DNA of 7,818 nt, taken from NCBI GenBank assembly GCA_036311285.1, contig JAXJQF010000007.1:1-7818 (forward strand). The letters are read 5' to 3'. This document shows, piece by piece, positions 1 through 4,951 of this stretch. Below the pieces are notes generated by a model. The model saw only the letters and a list, made by a program, of their open reading frames with translations. It did no database searches and was not told the DNA's origin. The position numbers were made by a program, and so were the translations under genes. The stretch comes from JAXJQF01 sp036311285 (GTDB lineage: Bacteria > Pseudomonadota > Gammaproteobacteria > Enterobacterales > Succinivibrionaceae). Every line of letters starts with the position of its first letter. Position 1 is the stretch's first letter.

Positions 1-14
1 GTCTGTCTGTCTGT
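1..14. repeat. Tetranucleotide simple sequence repeat (GTCT)n inside hsdS
   Basis: The window opens with three and a half perfect GTCT units (AGAC on the coding strand), and the tract may continue to the left. It is in frame with hsdS and encodes the repeating peptide T-D-R-Q right after the last conserved HsdS motif. Because the unit is 4 bases long, any gain or loss of one unit shifts the downstream reading frame. Tracts of this kind cause slipped-strand phase variation in many bacterial surface and R-M genes. Its full length cannot be seen here. Confidence 0.8.
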
Positions 15-1205
15 TAAGATTGTTTCGCCGTTCTCAGCGAACGTCAACAACTGATTACGGTAAAATTCATATTGCTTTTGACGGGCTTCAATTTCAGCTG
101 GCAGACCAATATTTAAGTCGTTACATACAGCATCGAACTGCCCCAACGCTCGAATTAAACGTTTTTGAATATCTATCGGTAAAACCGGTACCTTAGCTTC
201 TGAAATATTATCGTTATACAACCTTGCAATAGTTCCTCCTGAAGAAACTTTCCAAGGATTGGTTTGATACCAATAATAAAGAAACTCATTAAGAACCTGC
301 GACTCATCATTATCGACCCATACAATATTGGAATCCTGAAAATATGCTGGCTCACCGTCAAACACTATCGTTCGTCCTATAGTTCCTGCAGCAGATATTA
401 AAATATCTCCTTTTTTAGGATAAGAATACCGCGCTTTATACTTTTCAAAGGTTTCTTTTGAAATAAAGGCATCAGCCTGCTTGCCAAATGTTCCTATCTT
501 ATAAAAAGGAACATCTCCATCGGGGGAGGTTTCATTTTTCATAATTCTTTTACACATTGAAACCTTACCAATATCTCCTAATTTTTTCCATGTAGTTAAT
601 GGATTAAAACTAAGCAATTCATTCCTATAATACTCATACTGTTTCTTTCTCGCCGTAAGCTCTGCAGTAAGCTCTGCAGTAAGCTCCGTAAAATTGTCCA
701 GAATCCGGACAATTTCACGTTGTACCTCTAAAGGAGGTACGGGGATTTTTATTGATTTTATCGTGTTTAAATTAATTCCTTGTAGTGCTCCTTGCGCAAG
801 ATTCTTGATAGATACATAACTGTGTTCGATGTAGAAATACAGATATTTATAATTTAACTCTTCATTTGGTTCCAAAGCACAAACAGATTGATTGGCACAC
901 ATTGCAATAGAATTAACGGCACATCGTGCTACTGTAGCTCCTGTCATTGCGATTAAAACAGAATTAGGTTTTATCATTTTTGCTGACGAGTTTTCTAACC
1001 CTTTTTTAGTTATAGTCTTTTCTGTAGATGTCAAAATATTAAAATTTAATTCACCTGAACGAGCCCAATAAATCTCGCCGTCATAATAATCAGAATTAGA
1101 CGTTTTCGGTGTTCCTCCTGCAAACGTTTTACATACATTAGCAATTTTTTTATACTCCACCCCATTAGGACAAAGTTCTTTCAGCAAATCATCTAACTTA
1201 CTCAT
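1..1205 (-). CDS. hsdS: Type I restriction-modification specificity subunit HsdS, partial (3' end off the left edge)
   Basis: HsdS is the DNA-recognition subunit of a Type I R-M complex and binds HsdM (and HsdR) to direct methylation or cleavage. I translated the frame by hand from the ATG at 1205-1203 and found 401 uninterrupted codons to the window edge. The layout is the usual two half-sites: target-recognition domain 1 at about residues 10-150, a PVPPLEVQ motif at 155-162 leading into a central coiled coil with TAEL-type repeats (173-185) and ARKKQYEYYRNELLSF, recognition domain 2 at about 205-340, then PIDIQ near 343-347 and a second coil with ARQKQYEFYRNQLLTF ending at residue 389. That is close to the usual HsdS length, so little of a normal protein should be missing. 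The last visible codons (TDRQ, 398-401) come from a tetranucleotide repeat. The start overlaps the preceding stop as ATGA, with a GGGGAAG ribosome site upstream. The closest relatives by pattern are type IC (EcoR124I-like) subunits. Confidence 0.95.
   Translation of the reverse strand, partial: MSKLDDLLKELCPNGVEYKKIANVCKTFAGGTPKTSNSDYYDGEIYWARSGELNFNILTSTEKTITKKGLENSSAKMIKPNSVLIAMTGATVARCAVNSIAMCANQSVCALEPNEELNYKYLYFYIEHSYVSIKNLAQGALQGINLNTIKSIKIPVPPLEVQREIVRILDNFTELTAELTAELTARKKQYEYYRNELLSFNPLTTWKKLGDIGKVSMCKRIMKNETSPDGDVPFYKIGTFGKQADAFISKETFEKYKARYSYPKKGDILISAAGTIGRTIVFDGEPAYFQDSNIVWVDNDESQVLNEFLYYWYQTNPWKVSSGGTIARLYNDNISEAKVPVLPIDIQKRLIRALGQFDAVCNDLNIGLPAEIEARQKQYEFYRNQLLTFAENGETILTDRQ
656..686. 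repeat. 12-bp tandem repeat encoding TAEL units in the HsdS central linker
   Basis: Two perfect copies of the 12-mer taagctctgcag (656-667 and 668-679) are followed by a partial copy (680-686). On the coding strand this gives T-E-L-T-A-E-L-T-A-E-L-T-A, residues 173-185, placed between the two target-recognition domains. In EcoR124I and EcoR124II the number of TAEL repeats (two or three) changes the length of the non-specific spacer in the recognition site by one base. Here the first copy is degenerate (TEL). Confidence 0.93.
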
Positions 1206-1444
1206 ACTTCTTCCCCTTGGTTAGATAAAAGCTCTGGCTCGGTCTCGATAAGAATGTCACAAAGTACTTTGTAATCTAGATACTGAACACCGTGTCTACC
1301 TTCATAGATTTTTTCTGATAACTTGCTTTTATAATACACATCCATTGCCTTTTCATAACTAAGACTATATTTTTCCGAAATATACCCTATCAACCGTTCT
1401 GCAAGCCTTTCCTGATATATATACTCTAATTCATTTTCATCCAT
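1202..1444 (-). CDS. Small acidic protein (80 aa) next to the DUF3990/ART gene, function unknown
   Basis: This 80-residue protein has no signal peptide or membrane segment. It is rich in Glu, Tyr and Leu and is predicted to be mostly helical. It contains the stretch AMDVYYKSKLSEKIYEG followed by GVQYLDYKVL, which I recall as recurring in small proteins beside DUF3791/DUF3990 genes. That recollection is not a database hit. It starts 3 bases after the DUF3990-like gene (stop TAG, then ATT, then ATG), with a GAGG ribosome site inside the end of that gene, and its stop overlaps the hsdS start as ATGA. This packing implies co-translation with both neighbours. A partner or antidote role for the ART-like protein is inference from position; it could also be an R-M accessory factor. 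The gene itself is well supported, the function is not. Confidence 0.8.
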   Translation of the reverse strand: MDENELEYIYQERLAERLIGYISEKYSLSYEKAMDVYYKSKLSEKIYEGRHGVQYLDYKVLCDILIETEPELLSNQGEEV

Positions 1445-1447
1445 AAT

Positions 1448-1927
1448 CTATACCTCATCAGCAGACTTGAACACAAGTAACTTATCAATTGCTTCTTGTG
1501 TTATAAATGCTATCTGATCATATTCAGGGTAAACTTTTATCTCACGAATTGCACGTTCCTTATTCCAAATGCCTGAATGATACAAATCGACAACTCTAAA
1601 AACCTTATCATCAGCAACCTTTCCCATGATAATGTCATATGACGTGTATTTTGTCTTTCCATCTCTGCAATCGCATACAAAATCTATCCATTCAAACAAA
1701 TCTTCTGCAAAGGTTTTTACCTTAAACTGTGCTATATCTTCAGACATTTCGTATACATTTACATAAGATACATCTTTATGTAAAAGATCGATTTTTCTTC
1801 TAGCCCAACGTTCTGCTTGCTCACGATTAGTTGTCACATAAAATCCTTTTCCAAAATCAAGCGAACGTAATGAGTGCTGCACATCAGGGTTTTTAACTAT
1901 CTCTGTCGAACCATGATAAACAATCAT
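1448..1927 (-). CDS. DUF3990-family protein, probable ADP-ribosyltransferase-like fold (159 aa)
   Basis: The N-terminus MIVYHGS followed by DFGKGFYVTT (residues 24-33) and AERWA (38-42) is the signature I associate with DUF3990. From memory this family belongs to the ADP-ribosyltransferase superfamily. The visible residues fit the three ART motifs of the H-Y-[E/Q] type: His5-Gly6-Ser7 for NAD binding, Tyr30 within GFYVTT, and a late Gln138 in YDQIAFIT. A YDIIMGKVADDKVFR block (97-111) is also typical. Such enzymes transfer ADP-ribose from NAD to protein or nucleic acid, and many are toxins. There is no secretion signal or fused delivery domain, so a cytoplasmic target is likely. It starts on an ATGA overlap with the DUF3791-like gene, after a GAGGGGG ribosome site. 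Activity, target and toxin status are inference; the protein could be an inactive fold member. Confidence 0.8.
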   Translation of the reverse strand: MIVYHGSTEIVKNPDVQHSLRSLDFGKGFYVTTNREQAERWARRKIDLLHKDVSYVNVYEMSEDIAQFKVKTFAEDLFEWIDFVCDCRDGKTKYTSYDIIMGKVADDKVFRVVDLYHSGIWNKERAIREIKVYPEYDQIAFITQEAIDKLLVFKSADEV

Positions 1928-2139
1928 TTTTCCCCCTCATGTACTCTAATAAAAACCTCTATATCTTCCACCACATACTGAGTACTCTGGGTATGCAAAA
2001 CTTCATAATGAGGAACAAGGTATCCATTTATACAGTTTTTATTACTCATTATCTGATATACAGCCGAAGGCGATTTCTTCCATTTTCTCGAACAGGCGTG
2101 TATCATATATACTACAAATTCCATGATTTCTTTATTCAT
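1924..2139 (-). CDS. DUF3791-family small protein (71 aa), partner of the DUF3990-like protein
   Basis: The C-terminal block HYEVLHTQSTQYVVEDIEVF (about residues 44-63) and the helical N-terminus EIMEFVVYMIHA match my memory of DUF3791, a small family usually found immediately beside DUF3990 genes. There is no signal peptide. The ATG lies within the last codons of hsdM (8-base overlap) and is preceded by a strong AAGGAGA ribosome site inside hsdM, so translation is probably coupled to hsdM. Its own stop overlaps the DUF3990-like start (ATGA). The pairing suggests an antitoxin, chaperone or substrate-binding partner, but the sequence shows no DNA-binding motif or catalytic residues that would decide. 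The family assignment is fairly secure, the role unknown. Confidence 0.82.
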   Translation of the reverse strand: MNKEIMEFVVYMIHACSRKWKKSPSAVYQIMSNKNCINGYLVPHYEVLHTQSTQYVVEDIEVFIRVHEGEK

Positions 2140-3754
2140 TCGTCATATCTCCTTCGATTTCAGCGATTATCTTATCAATTTCATCACGGAGAACTTGTTC
2201 ACGAGCAACAATTTTTTTAATTTCAGCATTAAGTTTGGCTATATCGATTTTTTCTCGAGTATCTTCTTGTTCAACATAGGTGCTAACTGACAGATTATAG
2301 TTTTGTTCTTTTACCTCTTCGTAATCCACTAATCTGCAGGTATACTCTACATCGTGTCTTTCTGAAAACATCTCTACAATTTTATCTATATGCTCAGGAA
2401 GTAGTTTGTTATTATTGGTAACCTTAACACAAAGATTTGTAGCATCAATAAATAGAACATTAGTATCACGTTTATTCTTCTTCAGAACCATGATACAAGT
2501 TGCTATTGAAGTCCCAAAAAACAGGTTGCCTGGTAGCTGAATAATGCAATCAACATAGTTGTTATCAACGAGATACTTTCTGATTTTCTGTTCAGCACCG
2601 CCTCTATACATTATTCCTGGGAAACATACGATTACTGCAGAACCATTCGAAGCTAACCAAGAAAGAGAATGCATTATAAAAGCCATATCAGCCTTAGATT
2701 TTGGAGCTAAAACTCCTGCAGGAGAAAAACGTGGGTCGTTTATTAGTGTTGCATCTTCATCACCAACCCACTTAATGGAATATGGAGGATTGGAAACTAT
2801 CAGCTCAAATGGTTCATTATCCCAATGTTGAGGATGTGTAAGAGTATCTTCACAAGCAATATCAAATTTATCAAAACCTATGTCATGAAGGAACATGTTA
2901 ATACGACATAAGTTATATGTAGTGATATTGACTTCCTGTCCATAGAAACCATTTTGAACAGCGTCCTTTCCTAGAACCTTTTCAACTTTTAAAAGCAATG
3001 AACCACTACCACACGCTGGATCATATACTTTATTGATTCTTTTTTTACCAACAGTTCCTAATCTAGTTAGAAGAACAGAGACATCGGCAGGAGTAAAAAA
3101 TTCACCACCAGACTTACCTGCATTAGATGCATACATATTCATCAGATATTCATAAGCATCTCCGAAGGCATCAATCTCATGTTCATTAACTGCTCCAAGG
3201 TTCATATTACCTACGCCTTGTAAAAGTTTGACTAAGCGTGCATTTCTCTTGGCAACTGTTGCACCTAACTTATTACTATTTACATCAATATCATCAAAAA
3301 GTCCTTTTAAGTCACTCTCTGACTGACTACCTTTAGCAGATTCTTCAATATGGTTAAATACACGTTCAAGGAACTCGTTTAAGTTGTCTTTTAAATTCTT
3401 TTTTTCACCTTCATTATCTATAAAGACAGCCTTATCATCTGTGCAGTTTTTTAGAACGTTACAAAATAATTCACTTGGAGGAATGTAATAACCTTTAACA
3501 CTAATAAGATCTGCACGAGCTTCTTCAGCATCTTCATCTGACAGACTAGCATAATCAAAATCATGTATTCCAGCGTCCCATTCAACTTTATTTACGCAAG
3601 CACAGATATTTTCTGAAATATAACGGTAGAACATTATGCCGAGAACATAATTTTTAAAATCCCATCCATCAACAGATCCGCGCAGTTCATCTGCTATAGC
3701 CCAAATTGCGCGATGTAGTTCATCTCTTTGTTGCTCTTTTTTGGTATCTACCAT
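2132..3754 (-). CDS. hsdM: Type I restriction-modification methyltransferase subunit HsdM (540 aa)
   Basis: HsdM is the S-adenosylmethionine-dependent adenine N6-methyltransferase subunit; two copies join one HsdS to form the modification enzyme. The N-terminal HsdM domain is recognisable at about residues 10-140 (LHRAIWAIADELRG, NYVLGIMFYRYISEN). The catalytic domain follows, with GEFFTP at 217-222, the SAM-binding motif DPACGSGSLLL at 245-255 and the catalytic NPPY at 322-325. A helical C-terminal tail (about 500-535), of the type that contacts HsdS, closes the protein. All key residues are present and 540 residues is a normal length, so it looks functional. The ATG follows a GGAG ribosome site 7 bases upstream. 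It is the first gene of a five-gene operon. Unusually, three small genes separate it from hsdS. Confidence 0.97.
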   Translation of the reverse strand: MVDTKKEQQRDELHRAIWAIADELRGSVDGWDFKNYVLGIMFYRYISENICACVNKVEWDAGIHDFDYASLSDEDAEEARADLISVKGYYIPPSELFCNVLKNCTDDKAVFIDNEGEKKNLKDNLNEFLERVFNHIEESAKGSQSESDLKGLFDDIDVNSNKLGATVAKRNARLVKLLQGVGNMNLGAVNEHEIDAFGDAYEYLMNMYASNAGKSGGEFFTPADVSVLLTRLGTVGKKRINKVYDPACGSGSLLLKVEKVLGKDAVQNGFYGQEVNITTYNLCRINMFLHDIGFDKFDIACEDTLTHPQHWDNEPFELIVSNPPYSIKWVGDEDATLINDPRFSPAGVLAPKSKADMAFIMHSLSWLASNGSAVIVCFPGIMYRGGAEQKIRKYLVDNNYVDCIIQLPGNLFFGTSIATCIMVLKKNKRDTNVLFIDATNLCVKVTNNNKLLPEHIDKIVEMFSERHDVEYTCRLVDYEEVKEQNYNLSVSTYVEQEDTREKIDIAKLNAEIKKIVAREQVLRDEIDKIIAEIEGDMTNE

Positions 3755-3800
3755 TAATATACTCCGCTAACTTAGTTACAAACTTTGCTCGAAAAAATAA

Positions 3801-3829
3801 ATTCTAGATTAAGCAAAAATGTGTTTAAA
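3801..3829 (-). promoter_or_regulatory. Candidate sigma-70 promoter of the hsdM operon
   Basis: Read on the minus strand, TTTAAA (3824-3829) and TAGAAT (3801-3806) are separated by 17 bases and lie about 50 bases upstream of the hsdM ATG. The -10 box matches consensus at five of six positions and the -35 at four of six. In such AT-rich DNA chance matches are common, so this is only a candidate. Confidence 0.4.
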
Positions 3830-3953
3830 TAATTCCGCTTATCGTTATCTCAAAACTTAGATAATAAGACATAAGTTATTACGTAAGCGTCACAAAATAA
3901 TTAATCTTAAACAATAACACAATTATAGTTCAAATTCTTGATATGACCAAACA

Positions 3954-3980
3954 AAAAATTATTCTTTGCGAATAATTTTT
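3954..3980. repeat. AT-rich hairpin (11-bp perfect stem, 5-base loop)
   Basis: aaaaattattc (3954-3964) pairs perfectly with gaataattttt (3970-3980) around the loop tttgc. It sits in the roughly 380-base gene-free stretch upstream of hsdM. On either strand the outer arm ends in a run of T, so it could act as a weak terminator, or it may be an operator or a chance AT-rich fold. Apart from the hsdM promoter and the inverted repeats listed here, I see nothing else in 3755-4075. Confidence 0.5.
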
Positions 3981-4024
3981 ATTCAAATTTTGTTATTCAT
4001 CAAATTACATCTTTTCATAGTATT

Positions 4025-4068
4025 GATTTTAAGTTTTTTATGAATATATATTGTAAAAACTTAAAATC
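4025..4068. repeat. 14-bp perfect inverted repeat with a 16-base spacer
   Basis: gattttaagttttt (4025-4038) and aaaaacttaaaatc (4055-4068) are exact reverse complements separated by 16 AT-rich bases. The repeat lies just beyond the terminator of the 135-residue gene and upstream of the hsdM promoter. No T-run follows a GC-rich stem, so it is not a standard terminator. It could be a protein-binding site, an RNA structure, or an end of a lost element. Confidence 0.6.
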
Positions 4069-4072
4069 TTTA

Positions 4073-4105
4073 AACAAAAAAAAATCCGACCTAACAGTCG
4101 GATTT
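4073..4105 (-). terminator. Rho-independent terminator of the 135-aa gene
   Basis: On the minus strand AAATCCGAC and GTCGGATTT form a 9-bp stem with a 6-base loop (TGTTAG), followed by a run of about nine T. It begins 33 bases after the stop of the upstream gene, which is the classic arrangement. It isolates that gene from the R-M operon. Confidence 0.93.
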
Positions 4106-4138
4106 CACATTAATCTTTGGAGTTCTTAAAATTTTATC

Positions 4139-4546
4139 TTAAATATGAAGTTCAAAATCTTCTAATTCGGACATATTTTGCCAGTAATTTACTTTTTTAA
4201 ATACTGACATTACAAATTCGATTTCTTCACGAATGTATTTAAATCCTTTCTCTGTCTTTTCTAATAAGTGAACATACCATGAAGGATGGGTATCATTCAT
4301 AATATGTTTTGACATAATTTCATTATATTCAATTTCTCTTTGTTCTAATTTGTTATACCAGGATATATTTGGTATTCCATTATATTTAGAATTTGTTACT
4401 ACAGGAAGTATGCATTTTTCTACATCGTAATTATTTTCTTTAATTGTATTCATAAAGCTTTCTACTAATTTTACAGCTTCTGTATACAACATTCTTGTCC
4501 TGTCATTTAATTGCTCTACAACTGAGCAGTAAACGTTATTATCCAT
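4139..4546 (-). CDS. Hypothetical protein of 135 aa, unrecognised
   Basis: I do not recognise this protein. It is 135 residues, charged and probably mostly alpha-helical, with no signal peptide, membrane segment or obvious catalytic motif. Notable parts are the long N-terminal helix (LNDRTRMLYTEAVKLVESF), an aromatic-rich middle (NISWYNKLEQ, HPSWYVHLLEKTEKGFKYI) and an acidic C-terminus. Support for it being real comes from the full-length open frame, an AGGA ribosome site about 9 bases before the ATG, and a strong hairpin terminator 33 bases after the stop. It is monocistronic and lies between the core ppiD locus and the R-M operon, so it is probably accessory. Small cytoplasmic immunity proteins can have this size and isolation, but nothing here proves that. 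Confidence 0.75.
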   Translation of the reverse strand: MDNNVYCSVVEQLNDRTRMLYTEAVKLVESFMNTIKENNYDVEKCILPVVTNSKYNGIPNISWYNKLEQREIEYNEIMSKHIMNDTHPSWYVHLLEKTEKGFKYIREEIEFVMSVFKKVNYWQNMSELEDFELHI

Positions 4547-4886
4547 ATTTTATTATCCTATAGTTGTAATCAGTTTATCTAACAATTCGCTTTCTTTTAT
4601 TTTTGGTATTTAAGAGAAATACTTAAAAAACGTGCGTATTATATAGATATCGTCTATAGTAATTTGTGAAGACTGCCACACATATTACTAACACTTGCTT
4701 CTAACTAATAGATTTTGTTGGTTATATGGGGTACCTCACATTTTATTAGACTATATCAATCTCTATTAGTTCAATAAAAATTACCTTAAATCCATTTATT
4801 TCAAGTAATTGTATGGTATTTATGCAAAATTAAAATATGTGCCAAGTTAAAACTAGATAAAATTTATTAAAGAATTTTGAAATAAT
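4547..4886. other. Gene-free AT-rich spacer between ppiD and the 135-aa gene
   Basis: About 340 bases hold no convincing gene. A minus-strand TATAAT (4638-4643) about 92 bases upstream of the 135-residue gene could be its -10 box, but no good -35 lies at the right distance. A 10-bp inverted repeat (aactaataga at 4703-4712, tctattagtt at 4762-4771) is present. One minus-strand frame at 4746-4829 reads as a protein-like C-terminal tail without a start. Together these could be the remains of a decayed gene, but the evidence is weak. Confidence 0.4.
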
Positions 4887-4924
4887 AAAAAAGGAAACAC
4901 TTTTGTGGAGTGTTTCCTTTTTTT
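4887..4924 (-). terminator. Rho-independent terminator of ppiD
   Basis: ggaaacact (4893-4901) and agtgtttcc (4909-4917) form a 9-bp stem with a 7-base loop, extended by a run of A on one side and T on the other. It starts 28 bases past the ppiD stop. The flanking A and T runs mean it could work in both directions. Confidence 0.93.
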
Positions 4925-4951
4925 CTATTTAGAATGTCTATCTAAAGTAAA

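Noticed and set aside
1..1205. hsdS inversion-type shuffling (second hsdS copy or invertible repeats)
   Set aside because: No second hsdS fragment, recombinase or long inverted repeat is visible in the window; only repeat-slippage elements are seen. The region beyond the left edge could change this.
2559..2831. Plus-strand open frame of 90 codons within hsdM
   Set aside because: It lies opposite the HsdM catalytic domain, whose motifs are intact, and has no recognisable features; it is an antisense shadow.
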